This document shows, piece after piece, positions 1-8,066 of a stretch of DNA of 42,862 nucleotides. Made by a program: the position numbers and the translations under genes. Position 1 is the first letter of the stretch, and every line of letters starts with the position of its first letter. The DNA lies in NCBI GenBank assembly GCA_017308215.1, contig JAFKFQ010000408.1, positions 40,809 through 83,670 on the forward strand, given 5' to 3'. The notes under the pieces were generated by a model, which saw only the letters and a program-made list of their open reading frames with translations, had not been told where the DNA came from and searched no databases. Source of the stretch: a bacterium. GTDB taxonomy: Bacteria > Planctomycetota > Planctomycetia > Gemmatales > Gemmataceae.

Positions 1-1
1 C

Positions 2-1591
2 CCCGCCGCGGCGGACCCGGTCGAGCAGGTTCGCCGGTGCAAGATCCTGGACTTCGGGCTGGCGCGGCCGGTGGACGCGGCGGCCGCGCAGCTCACCGCG
101 GGCGGCGCGGTCCTCGGCACGCCGGCGTACATGGCCCCGGAACAGGCCCGGGGCGAGGTGGTCGACGCACGGGCCGACCTCTTCAGCCTCGGCGTGACGC
201 TCTACCGGATGGTGGCCGGCCGCCCCCCGTTCGACGGCTCGACCCCGATGGCGGTGCTCGTCGCGCTGGCCACCGAGTCGCCGCCGCCGGTCCGTGAGGC
301 CGCCCCCGCGGTGCCGCCGGCCCTTGCCGACCTGATCGACCGGCTGGTGGCGAAGGACCGCGAGCACCGCCCCCAGTCCGCGGTGGAGGTCGTCGCGGCC
401 GTTCGTCGGATCGCGGACCACCCGCAACCGGCGCAGGCACTCGACACCGCCCCCGCCGTGAGCGAATCGTCCACCCTCGACGTGCGCGACATCCGGCGGC
501 CGGTCGGGCCGTCCGCGTCACGCCCTCACCGCGCCGGGCGGGGCCGCGCGCCGCTGGTCCTCGGCGCGATCGGACTGCTCGCGCTCGCCGGTACGGGCGT
601 CTGGCTCGCGGCGGGGGGCCTGAAGCCCGTTGCCGAGGTGACAACGAACGACGACGCGCCGGGAGCGGGGGCACAGGTGAAGGTCGAGCCGGCGGCGGAG
701 CCCGTGCCGGAGAAGCGGGCGGACCCGAAGGCCCAGCCGCCGCGGCCGGCGCCCCCGCCGCCCGCCGGCGACCCGGACAGGAAGGCCGCACTCTGGGTTC
801 TGAGCGTCAAGGGGGCGGTCCTCGTCGATGGGGTGCCGGAGCAGATCCGCGAGGCCCGACGGCTGCCGAAGGAACCATTCCGGCTGACGGAGGTGTACCT
901 CACCGTGCCGGTACCGGACGCGGCCCTCGCGGTGTTCGCGGACTGCAAGGACATCACCATCGCCTACCTCGCGGGCACGCGGATCACGAACGCGGGGCTG
1001 GCTCACCTGGCGAACTGCACGAACCTCGCCGACCTCAGCCTGCCCGGCACCCGGGTGGACGACGCCGTCGTGCCGGCCATCGCCCGGTTCACGAAGCTCA
1101 CGGACCTCTCGATCGGCGAGACGGGCATCACCGCGAAGGGGGCGTTGGAACTGGCGAAGGCTCTCCCGTCGTGCCGCATCCAGTACGGCGCGACCTTCGA
1201 TCCGGCGACGGACGACGACCGGGCCGCCGCCGAGTTCGTGCTGTCCGCCGGCGGGAAGGTGGGGGTAAACTACGCGGCGGCGGAAACCGGCGACGCGAAG
1301 CTCCTGCCGCCCGGCCCGTTCCGGCTGACGGCGGTCAACCTGACCGGCCGCCCGGGCGCGACCGACGCCGAGCTGGACCGGTTCCGGGAGTGCAAGAGCC
1401 TCACGCGGCTCACCCTGACCGGCACGCCGGTGACCGACGCGGGGCTGGGCACGGCCCAGGGGTTCTCGAAGCTGACCCACCTCGACCTGCGGGGGACGAA
1501 GGTGACGGCGCGGGGGGCGGCGGCGGTCGCGCGGTCGCTGCCGGAGTGCGAAGTCGCCTGGGACGGGGGCGTCATCCGGCCGAAGCGGTAA
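2..1591 (+). CDS. Ser/Thr protein kinase, C-terminal part, with membrane segment and duplicated LRR-like module (5' partial)
   Basis: The frame is open from base 2, so the N-lobe and catalytic HRD loop lie outside the window. It enters at the DFG motif (KILDFGLAR, bases 41-67), continues through the activation segment GTPAYMAPEQ and the C-lobe (LFSLGVTLYRM), and ends the kinase fold near base 410. A Pro/Ala/Lys-rich linker is split by one membrane segment (LVLGAIGLLALAGTGVWLA, about bases 550-610). The rest would lie outside the cytoplasm and holds two tandem copies of a roughly 130-residue module (about 780-1190 and 1215-1591). Each copy starts with an Ala/Val-rich strand, then PFRLTxVxLT, then two or three leucine-rich repeats of the type T-x-ITNAGLAHL. 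This is the usual planctomycete receptor-kinase layout, so it probably senses an extracytoplasmic signal or protein partner. The ligand is unknown. A GTG at 71 would be only an internal codon. Confidence 0.93.
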   Translation, partial: PAAADPVEQVRRCKILDFGLARPVDAAAAQLTAGGAVLGTPAYMAPEQARGEVVDARADLFSLGVTLYRMVAGRPPFDGSTPMAVLVALATESPPPVREAAPAVPPALADLIDRLVAKDREHRPQSAVEVVAAVRRIADHPQPAQALDTAPAVSESSTLDVRDIRRPVGPSASRPHRAGRGRAPLVLGAIGLLALAGTGVWLAAGGLKPVAEVTTNDDAPGAGAQVKVEPAAEPVPEKRADPKAQPPRPAPPPPAGDPDRKAALWVLSVKGAVLVDGVPEQIREARRLPKEPFRLTEVYLTVPVPDAALAVFADCKDITIAYLAGTRITNAGLAHLANCTNLADLSLPGTRVDDAVVPAIARFTKLTDLSIGETGITAKGALELAKALPSCRIQYGATFDPATDDDRAAAEFVLSAGGKVGVNYAAAETGDAKLLPPGPFRLTAVNLTGRPGATDAELDRFRECKSLTRLTLTGTPVTDAGLGTAQGFSKLTHLDLRGTKVTARGAAAVARSLPECEVAWDGGVIRPKR

Positions 1592-1661
1592 CCCGAAACG
1601 GACCCGTACGGTACACCCGCGTCGCCCGTCGGTTCTTTCGGCACCGAAGCGGATGCGAGCC

Positions 1662-2378
1662 ATGACGACCGCCGACGCCCTCCTCCGGGCCGTCCTCGCC
1701 GACCCGGACGCCGACACCCCGCGGCTGGTGTACGCCGACTGGTGCGACGACCACGGCCAGCCCGACCGGGCGGCGCTCGTCCGCCACCAGTGTCGCCACC
1801 CGGACGAGGCCCGCCCGGCCGACACGCTGACCCCGGCCGAGCGGGGGTTCGGGGCGGTCCCCGGCGCGGCGCCCGCCGACCTGATCGTCCGCCGCGGGTT
1901 CGTGGACGCGGTTTCGTGTGCCGTGGACGACTGGGTGGGACCGGACTGCCCGGCGTGTAGCAACCGGGACGGGCCGGACTGCCCGCTCTGCCGGAACACC
2001 GGGCGCGAGCCGCGGTGCGGAGTGTGGGCGGCGGCCCGTCACCCGGTCCGGGCGGTGACCCTGGCGGGCAGCGCGCCGATGCCCCACGGCCGCGTCTGGT
2101 TCTGGTGCCTGGACGAGCGGCCGACGTACCCGCGACACCCGTCGTCGCTCCCGCAGGAACTGTACGAGTCGCTGACCGGCCCGCAGATCGACGACGACCT
2201 GATTACTATGCTGTTCACCATCGCCAAGTGGTACCCGACCGAGCAGACGGCGGTGGAGGACGTTTCCGCGGCGGCCGTGCGGTGGGCGCGGCGAACGGCC
2301 GCCGGCGACCCGCCGCTCCGCAAGCGTGGCGAGTTCATCGGCCTGGTCCACCCGAACAGCGGCGGCGGGGGAGGGTGA
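1662..2378 (+). CDS. TIGR02996 domain protein with CxxC zinc-ribbon-like insert
   Basis: The N-terminus (ALLRAVLADP, then DTPRLVYADWCDDHG) matches the repeat-companion domain TIGR02996, which is expanded in Gemmata-like genomes and has no established function. The start at 1662 places MTTADALL first, as in most family members; an in-frame ATG at 1653 would add three residues. Residues about 96-110 contain CPAC and CPLC seven residues apart, followed by another Cys, which looks like a zinc ribbon or knuckle (inference). The protein ends in a Gly-rich tail at 2378. It lies 70 bp downstream of the kinase gene in the same direction, so co-transcription is possible. It has no signal peptide or membrane segment, so it is probably cytoplasmic. 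Length is 238 residues. Confidence 0.85.
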   Translation: MTTADALLRAVLADPDADTPRLVYADWCDDHGQPDRAALVRHQCRHPDEARPADTLTPAERGFGAVPGAAPADLIVRRGFVDAVSCAVDDWVGPDCPACSNRDGPDCPLCRNTGREPRCGVWAAARHPVRAVTLAGSAPMPHGRVWFWCLDERPTYPRHPSSLPQELYESLTGPQIDDDLITMLFTIAKWYPTEQTAVEDVSAAAVRWARRTAAGDPPLRKRGEFIGLVHPNSGGGGG

Positions 2379-2473
2379 GGCACCGTTTCGGTAGCCCGCT
2401 GGCGATCCGGGTTGGCGCGCCTAACACTGGTCGCGGCAGGCGGGCTTCACATTCGACTTCGGAGGGGCGGCGG

Positions 2474-3187
2474 ATGGAGGCACCCGCGAGCCGCTACCGG
2501 CAGGTCTTCCCGGGCCGGCACACGGTCCTACCGGTCGTCCACGTCGAGTCGGCCGACCAGGCCCGGCGAAACTCGGCGGTCGCCCGGGACGCCGGGGCGG
2601 ACGGCGTCTTCCTCATCGACCACGGGACGGCCGACGCGGACCTGCTCGACATCCACGCGGCGGTGGTGGACGCCCACCCCGACTGGTGGGTGGGTGTCAA
2701 CTGCCTGGAGTTGCTCCCCGAGGAGGCCTTCGCCGCGGTGTCTCCGCGGGTCGGTGGGGTGTGGGTGGACAACGCGGGCATCGAGGAGGGGCAGGACGCC
2801 CAGCCCTACGCCGAGCGGGTCGCCGCCGTCCGGCAGGCCCGTGGCCCGGGGTGCCTGTACTTCGGCGGGGTCGCGTTCAAGTACCAGCGGCCGGTCGCGG
2901 ACCTGGAGGCGGCGTGCCGGGTCGCGGCCCGGTACATGGACGTGGTCACCACCAGCGGCCCGGGCACCGGCCGGGCGGCGGACGGGGAGAAGGTCCGCCG
3001 GATGCGGGCCGCCCTCGCCGGAACCCCGCTGGCGATCGCCAGCGGGGTCACCCCGGAGAACGTCGGCGCGTACCTGCCATACGCGGACAGCTTCCTGGTG
3101 GCGACCGGGATCAGTCGCACCTTCACCGAGCTCGACCCGGCGCGGGTCCGGGCGCTGGTCGAGCGGGTCCGGGCGTTCGCGGGGTGA
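2474..3187 (+). CDS. BtpA/SgcQ-like TIM-barrel protein
   Basis: The ATG at 2474 is preceded by a strong GGAGG (2461-2465), which decides this start over much longer upstream extensions in the same frame. The 237-residue product has the strand-loop pattern of a TIM barrel: VLPVVHVES, GADGVFLIDHG, WWVGVNCLEL, GVWVDNAGI, LYFGGVAFKYQ, DVVTTSGPGTG, LAIASGVTPENV and FLVATGIS. The TTSGPGTG and ASGVTPENV loops at the C-terminal ends of strands would bind a phosphate, as in phosphoribosyl-type barrels. BtpA was named for photosystem I biogenesis in cyanobacteria, but family members in other bacteria have no fixed role and are often near nucleoside or sugar genes. No such neighbours are visible here. 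The fold assignment is fairly sure and the substrate is unknown. Confidence 0.82.
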   Translation: MEAPASRYRQVFPGRHTVLPVVHVESADQARRNSAVARDAGADGVFLIDHGTADADLLDIHAAVVDAHPDWWVGVNCLELLPEEAFAAVSPRVGGVWVDNAGIEEGQDAQPYAERVAAVRQARGPGCLYFGGVAFKYQRPVADLEAACRVAARYMDVVTTSGPGTGRAADGEKVRRMRAALAGTPLAIASGVTPENVGAYLPYADSFLVATGISRTFTELDPARVRALVERVRAFAG

Positions 3188-3254
3188 GGCGTCCGGCCCG
3201 GTCGAGTCCCGCGCGGCGGCGGCCGACTTCCTCGCCGCAACTCCAGGCGCGGGG

Positions 3255-3886
3255 ATGACCTATCAAGTCCGGGAAACCCTGATCTACCGGGGCCGCCGGC
3301 GCAAGACCCGAGCGCTCCCCCTCGCACGCCGTGGGCGGCAGATCCCCTACATCGGCGTCACATACTCGAGGTGTTGGCGGGGGTACCAGGGCACCTGGGA
3401 GTTCCGGGACGCCCCCTCACCTCGTGGAACTGACCGGCCCCGTCGGGAACCTGGCCGAACGCTACGAGCAGATGCCTGACGGGTACTTGAGGCGGGACAT
3501 GATGGCGGAGACGTCTCCCCGGGCACCCGAGCCCGGTCGAGGCGACCTGGTTCAGTGGCGAGATTGTCCCCGACGCTCTGTTCAACACGGACGACCGCTC
3601 CCCCACCGAATGGTTCACGCCGGGTGGGGCCACGGTTCGTCTGGGTTACGTTCGTGGTCCACCGGGGAAACTCCTCCTGGAGGAGACGACCGATCTGAAG
3701 CGCGGCGGCACCCAGACCCGGCTGACCAAATCTGTGGACGGGCTGTTCCTCGGCCCGGAGGCGGCTTTCCTGCACGTGATCCACGCGAGCGGAGACGTCC
3801 CCGCACCGAAGCGGGTGCACACGACTGGCTGGACGAGCGGGTTAGCCCGCGCGGCCGGTTGCTGCGCTCGGAGCTTGATCGAGTAG
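3255..3886 (+). pseudogene. Frameshifted hypothetical gene remnant
   Basis: No single frame gives a sensible protein, but three consecutive frames do. Frame one starts at ATG 3255 (MTYQVRETLIYRG) and remains convincing to about 3410 (CWRGYQGTWEFRD). Frame two takes over at about 3418 (HLVELTGPVG) and runs to about 3510. Frame three begins at about 3510 (LPGHPSPVEATWFSGEIV) and is open to TAG 3884-3886 (LGYVRGPPGKLLLEET, FLGPEAAFLHVIHASG). The pieces join in order without overlap, as expected for one gene with two single-base frame changes. The intact protein would be about 200 residues and soluble. The family resembles conserved hypotheticals that are common in Gemmata relatives (from memory, not verified). 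Assembly errors could also cause the breaks. Confidence 0.6.
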
Positions 3887-4286
3887 GTTCCCCCCGAGGA
3901 TACGACGTGGCACTGGCGGCGGCCGGCGTGCCGGAACTGGCCTTGGAGAATCGGGAATAGCGTCAACTTCTGAACCAGTTCGGCCGCCCCGGACGCCTTA
4001 TCTGACCCGCTCATCGGCCTTCTGGGTTGGCGGCACTTACCAGACTGACTCGGCGGCGAGTGGCTGAATCGGCGAGGGTGCTTTCCAGATGGTCTATACC
4101 CTTGCCCAGATCGAGGCCGGAATTCCGTTCGGCGGACGCGGAAGACATCCCCAGAGCCCGATCCCTCCCTCCGACCGTCATCATCCATCATCGTGGCAGC
4201 AGTCTGCGGTGTGACGCCGGGCATGTCTGTGAAGGGCCGCAGTGCCGGCGCCGATCTACCCCGGCCTTTGTGGCCCGGAGGTGGCG
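3887..4286. other. Gene-free stretch
   Basis: About 400 bases with no convincing coding frame. Short open frames run through it on both strands but show no domain, no consistent ribosome site and Arg/Pro/Ser-rich shadow-type composition. The last 10 bases hold the ribosome binding site of the next gene. Confidence 0.5.
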
Positions 4287-4703
4287 ATGTTCGACTTCTC
4301 GGTGCGCTTGCGGGACAACCCCCCTCTCCTAGCGCTCCTCGAGCACTACGTCCGAGCGGGGGCGGGCGAGCGGTTGGAGTGGCTGGACCGAGTGATGGCG
4401 CTGGACGGGGTCGAGCCGCGGGGACTCACCACCCTGCACGGGGAGCTGATCGCGTTCGGGTGGGTCGAGCAGAACACCGGGCACGTCGCGCTTCGACCGG
4501 ACGGGGCGCTCGCCGCCTGCTACCGGGTGACCCCGCACGGGCTGCGGGAGTTCCGGCGGGTCAGTGGCCTGGAGCCGGTCGAGGAGCAGCCGGCGGCGGC
4601 CGAGGACTCCGCGCCCCGATTCCCCCGGAAGCGGAAGGAGCAGGCCGACGCCCGGCCTGCAGTGGGATCGGGAGAGGACGGGGACTCGTCGGCCGCCGCG
4701 TGA
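4287..4703 (+). CDS. Small hypothetical protein, possibly winged-helix
   Basis: The ATG at 4287 follows CCCGGAGGTGGCG, with a good GGAGG at 4277-4281, which favours it over an upstream in-frame GTG at 4242. The 138-residue product has a folded N-terminal region of about 95 residues (LLALLEHYVRAG, LEWLDRVMAL) and then a strand-turn-strand (GWVEQNT, VALRPDG, CYRVTPHGLREF) that looks like the wing of a winged helix. The last 40 residues are a charged, disordered tail rich in Glu, Lys and Ala. There is no signal peptide or membrane segment. A DNA-binding or protein-binding role is only a guess. It stands alone between a pseudogene and a non-coding stretch. Confidence 0.65.
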   Translation: MFDFSVRLRDNPPLLALLEHYVRAGAGERLEWLDRVMALDGVEPRGLTTLHGELIAFGWVEQNTGHVALRPDGALAACYRVTPHGLREFRRVSGLEPVEEQPAAAEDSAPRFPRKRKEQADARPAVGSGEDGDSSAAA

Positions 4704-5115
4704 GCCCACGTTTCTACCGCCAAGCCTGATCCCGCCACTCCCGCCAGGGCGCGTCCTGCCGTTCGGCCAGGGCCACCTACCGGGTGGCCCGTGCCGCCAA
4801 CACGACCCGCCCCGGCGCGAGGGTATCCGGGTGTCGCCTATCTCACGCTGGATTGCCGCCTCCCGACGCCGAATCCCCGCGTCCACCGAGGCCAGCTCGG
4901 CGTCGCTCATCTCCACACGCCGGCGAGCAGCTTCGCGGCCGACGTGGCCGCATGGGACGAAGCAGACTCCCGCAATGGCCACCATCCCCGCGCTGAGGGC
5001 AAGTCCGACAAGCGCGGCCGGAGCCCTCCCGGTCGAACGGGGCCGGTGGCAGCGACGGGGGTGGTAGCCGAAAGGCAGGTCGGCTCCGGGGCAGGGCCGG
5101 CAACCGACTCCCGCC
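4704..5115. other. Mostly non-coding; minus-strand fragment of a small membrane protein
   Basis: No complete gene is seen. On the minus strand, about 5030 to 4810, one frame reads plausibly: a hydrophobic stretch (ALVGLALSAGMVAIAGVCF) followed by a charged helix (MSDAELASVDAGIRRREAA) whose ATG is at 4910. Downstream of about 4810 the frame turns into Arg/Gly/Pro-rich noise, so this is either a decayed gene or chance. The 3' end of the minus-strand lipoprotein gene begins at 5116. Confidence 0.35.
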
Positions 5116-6153
5116 TCACTTCCGCGCCGGAAGCTCGACGTACACCTCGACGGCGTCCCAGTTCCCCCGTCCCGGCGTCACCATCCCGGCCTTCGCCCCG
5201 TCCGGGTGGAGGGACAGCAGGGCACTCTCGGTCGTCTCCGCCGGGGTGATCCCGAAGGTCAGCCCCCGGGGCTTGTTCAGCCGCATCCGGAGCGGCCCGC
5301 CGTCCGCCAGCCGCGCCGACAGGCGGTACCGGCCGACCGGGATGTTGTTGATCGAGAACCCGGTGCCGGACACCGCTTTTCGGACCTCGAACGCCTTCCC
5401 GACGCTCCCGTCCAGCAGCCGCCCTTCGGGGGTGAGGGCGATATCGATCTCGGTCCCGGTCTTCAGGTTGTGGGGGAGGGCCAACGGGTCGCCCGGGTCG
5501 TCCGTGTGGTGGCCGATGTAGAGCGACCCGCCGTAGAAGTTGCTCCGGAAGTGGGGGGACTCGCTCAGCTTGTCCTTGTCGGCCACCCCGTAGGTCCACA
5601 GTACGAAGTTCTCGACCGAACCGTCGGCCGAGGCGAACGAGGTGAGTTTCCCATCGGCCGGGTGGAGGGTCAGGGCCGCCCGCCCGTCGGCGTAGTCCAC
5701 CGCGTACCCGGCGGCGTAGAAGTGGGCCGCCCCGAGCGGCACCTGGACCTCGTAGTACCCCTTCTCGTCCGACTCCGCATGGGCGCCGGAGTACCGCCCG
5801 CCGACGAGTGTGGAGCGGACCCCGATGTACGCCCCCGCCAGGGCTTTGCCGGCCGCGTCCTTGACGTGCCCGCGGAGGTAGCCGGATTTCTTCTCCAGCG
5901 GGGGAAAGACCGGGGTGGGCGGTGCCTCCTTCGGGAGCAGGTTGACGTAGTTCGGCTCCTTGCCGACCGTCAGCTTGATGACCGGCGGCGCGCCGGGGGG
6001 CTCGACGGCTCCTCTGCCCGGCCCGGCCGACGGGGCGTCCGTGGCGGCGTGAGCCGGTGGGGCCGGTGGGGCCGCCTCGCTGGCCGGCGGCGCGCCGCAG
6101 CCGCTGGCGAACAGGATCATACCGGCCAGCGCGGCCAGGCTTCCGTTCCGCAT
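5116..6153 (-). CDS. Lipoprotein with carboxypeptidase-regulatory-like domain
   Basis: The start at 6153 is set by a strong GAGGAGGGGG just upstream and by the signal peptide: MRN, a hydrophobic core (LAALAGMILFA) and the lipobox ASGC with Cys19. A Pro/Ala-rich spacer follows, typical of outer lipoproteins. At about residues 85-180 there is a beta-sandwich of the carboxypeptidase-regulatory or transthyretin-like type (GYLRGHVKDAAGKALAGAYI, then DEKGYYEVQVPLG). The C-terminal part repeats such strands (SINNIPVGRYRLSARLADG, then a Gly/Lys end). Length is 345 residues. The likely role is a structural or carbohydrate-facing protein anchored in the cell envelope; no enzyme motif is visible. It has no co-directional neighbour, so it is probably monocistronic. 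Confidence 0.87.
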   Translation of the reverse strand: MRNGSLAALAGMILFASGCGAPPASEAAPPAPPAHAATDAPSAGPGRGAVEPPGAPPVIKLTVGKEPNYVNLLPKEAPPTPVFPPLEKKSGYLRGHVKDAAGKALAGAYIGVRSTLVGGRYSGAHAESDEKGYYEVQVPLGAAHFYAAGYAVDYADGRAALTLHPADGKLTSFASADGSVENFVLWTYGVADKDKLSESPHFRSNFYGGSLYIGHHTDDPGDPLALPHNLKTGTEIDIALTPEGRLLDGSVGKAFEVRKAVSGTGFSINNIPVGRYRLSARLADGGPLRMRLNKPRGLTFGITPAETTESALLSLHPDGAKAGMVTPGRGNWDAVEVYVELPARK

Positions 6154-6651
6154 GTCCCCCTCCTCGTCCGTCGGAAGGGGATGGAGTAGCGAGTCGGCAG
6201 AAGCGCGGACAGGGATCGGTGAGATGACGCTGGGGTTCGATTGATACCCTTCGTATCGCCTCCGAAACGGCCGGTTGTTCCAGGAGCCGCGACATATGGG
6301 CCCCTCCGGCTTCTTGGCACCCCACTGTGCCTCAACACCGCCAGCACCCGGTCGAGTCTGTCGCGGAGCGCATCCGCTGACTGTTCGGCAGTGGCATCGC
6401 CGCCGAGATTGGAACCGGAGGTTCGTCCGAAGTGATTCGAGCGGTCGGCCGTAGTCGTGCTGCACCGCGGGGAGGATTACGACTGAACCTTCTACGACGG
6501 GCTCGGGTCGCAGTTCATCCAATCGTTCACCCTGCAACGGGCATTCGGGCCGCACCACCGGAAGTGGCGACCAATCCGCCTGCCGAGCAATTCCGGGGTG
6601 GGCCCGAACCGGCTGGGTGCTATCATGCCCCCTTTCCCGGAGGGGGCCGGC
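6154..6651. other. Gene-free stretch between divergent genes
   Basis: About 500 bases separating the minus-strand lipoprotein (start 6153) from the plus-strand small gene at 6652. It must hold both promoters. A -10-like TATCAT lies at 6621-6626, but no matching -35 element is clear. No coding frame with domain features was found. Confidence 0.45.
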
Positions 6652-6966
6652 ATGGTGATCGACGCTGTTTCGCAGTCCACCGGAGCGGAGCGAACCGTGG
6701 TGGTGGAGCCCGCCCCGGCCGGCGTCGTGCTGGTCATCCGCGAGAAGGACGCGGAGCTCGCCCGGGTGGAAGTCCCGGCCGACAAGCTCTTGACAGTCCT
6801 CACCGAGCGGCCCGCAGGCCCGCAGGTGGTCGTTGCCATCGACAAGAAGGTACTGGAGGTCGAGGTCCGACGGAACGAGGTCCTGCTCACCGCCTGGAAG
6901 GCCGACGCCGCGGTTGGGCTGGACGACCTGATGGACGCCCTCGCCGAGGCCATCCCCTCCGACTGA
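6652..6966 (+). CDS. Small conserved-looking hypothetical protein
   Basis: The ATG at 6652 is preceded by GGAGGGGGCCGGC, a strong ribosome site with normal spacing; an ATG at 6625 in the same frame has no such site. The 104-residue acidic product alternates strands and helices (RTVVVEPAPAGVVLVIREKD, VEVPADKLLTVL, QVVVAIDKKVLEVEVRRNEV, then an acidic amphipathic helix at the end). There are no Cys, signal peptide or membrane segments, so it is probably cytoplasmic. The repeated Val-rich strands suggest a small beta-rich domain. No family is recognised and it has no close co-directional partner. Confidence 0.7.
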   Translation: MVIDAVSQSTGAERTVVVEPAPAGVVLVIREKDAELARVEVPADKLLTVLTERPAGPQVVVAIDKKVLEVEVRRNEVLLTAWKADAAVGLDDLMDALAEAIPSD

Positions 6967-7702
6967 GTACGAGCCCGTGGCGGCCGCTATCTAGCCCATG
7001 CCTCCGTATCACCAGGAACATGAGCAGGTCGCGTCGATCCCATCTGCTGACCCGGCGTCCATGCGTTATCAACCCGGGGCAGCGTTGCGGCGGAGGCCGC
7101 GCGCCGCAACCGCCAGAATCGGAACAGCCCGTGGAATCAATCTGAGGCCCGCGGTAGCTTGAAATCGGAGCGCCACTCACGCGGCCGAGGTCATGTCATG
7201 CCTGTCGCCGCCTTGGCCGCGAGCCGGATCGCCATCCGCTACAAGCACGCGTTCGGATTGTCTGCCGACTCGGCCCACACACCGAGCCTCCGCCCCACCT
7301 TCTCCCCAGGCACGCTGATACATACTGCGATGGCGGTGCCCGCGGATTCTACATGGTACTCCGGTGGTGGGGATCGGCTGGTCGGGTGGTGCCGATGCCC
7401 AGGATCGACTCCTTGTTCGCGCCGTTCACTCACGCATTGATCGACTCGGCACATGCGGACGTTCGCGTGCCGTGGCCGACACTGCCCACGTCCGTCATGC
7501 CACGTCCGTCGTGGCCAGGAGCTGAGGGGCGCGGGGTGAGCGGTTGATCGCCTGACTCCGCGGGCGGTCTCTTTTGCGCTGCCCGCGGAAGTGGCTTTTG
7601 CGGACTGCTCCTTCGCGCAGGGTGGGGCACTTCTTCCGCCGGCGGTACGGCGACGGGCCGGGCGACGCGCAACCGAAGTCGCCGCGGTCCGCTTCGCCAA
7701 TC
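6967..7702. other. Gene-free stretch upstream of the ArsR cluster
   Basis: About 735 bases with only short, low-complexity open frames on both strands. None has a convincing start, domain or ribosome site. No repeat or insertion-sequence end was recognised. It ends in the promoter of the ArsR cluster. Confidence 0.5.
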
Positions 7703-7734
7703 TTGACATGCAACTTGTGGGTTGCATAATGCAT
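7703..7734 (+). promoter_or_regulatory. Near-consensus promoter with embedded ArsR-type operator
   Basis: A perfect -35 TTGACA (7703-7708) and CATAAT (7725-7730, 5/6 match) are separated by 16 bases. The spacer is almost entirely filled by a perfect inverted repeat, TGCAAC-N6-GTTGCA (7709-7726). A second small palindrome, TGCAT-A-ATGCA (7723-7733), overlaps the -10. A repressor bound here would block RNA polymerase directly. The next gene encodes an ArsR-type repressor, so autoregulation is the natural reading. The expected transcription start (about 7 bases after the -10) falls on or next to the GTG at 7737, which predicts a leaderless mRNA. Confidence 0.8.
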
Positions 7735-7736
7735 TC

Positions 7737-8066
7737 GTGGCCGCCGATCACGACAAGGTGTTCAAGGCTCTAGCCGACCCCGCCCGCCGCCTGCTCCTCG
7801 ACCGGCTGTTCGCCGAGAACGGGCAGGCACTCGGGGCGCTCTGCGCCGGGCTGGACATGACCCGGCAGGCGGTGACCAAGCACCTGGCCGTGCTGGAGGA
7901 GGCGAACCTGATCGCCGTCGTGTGGAAGGGCCGGGAGAAACTCCACTACCTGAACCCGGTGCCGATCCAGGAGATCGCCGACCGCTGGATCGCCAAGTTC
8001 GAGAGGGGCCGACTCCGGCTGCTGGCGGACCTCAAGGACAAGTTGGAGGGAGAGTCCGATGGCTGA
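7737..8066 (+). CDS. ArsR-family transcriptional repressor
   Basis: A compact 109-residue winged-helix protein: KVFKALADPARRLLLDRLF, then the recognition helix region (GLDMTRQAVTKHLAVLEEA) and a wing (LIAVVWKGREKLHYLNP). It lacks the CxC metal site of ArsR/SmtB and resembles the non-metal ArsR members that sit upstream of SRPBCC (AHSA1) genes. The GTG start at 7737 is preferred because the promoter's transcription start would lie there and no ribosome site precedes it; a TTG at 7722 lies inside the operator and would be upstream of the transcript. It overlaps the next gene by 8 bases, so translation is coupled. It probably represses its own operon through the 7709-7726 palindrome. The effector is unknown. 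Confidence 0.9.
   Translation: MAADHDKVFKALADPARRLLLDRLFAENGQALGALCAGLDMTRQAVTKHLAVLEEANLIAVVWKGREKLHYLNPVPIQEIADRWIAKFERGRLRLLADLKDKLEGESDG

Noticed and set aside
2015..2473. N-terminal extension of the TIM-barrel gene
   Set aside because: It overlaps the TIGR02996 gene in another frame, and GGAGG sits just before ATG 2474.
3331..3960. Single open frame of 209 codons over the broken gene
   Set aside because: Only its middle part is protein-like. The three-frame pseudogene explains the region better.
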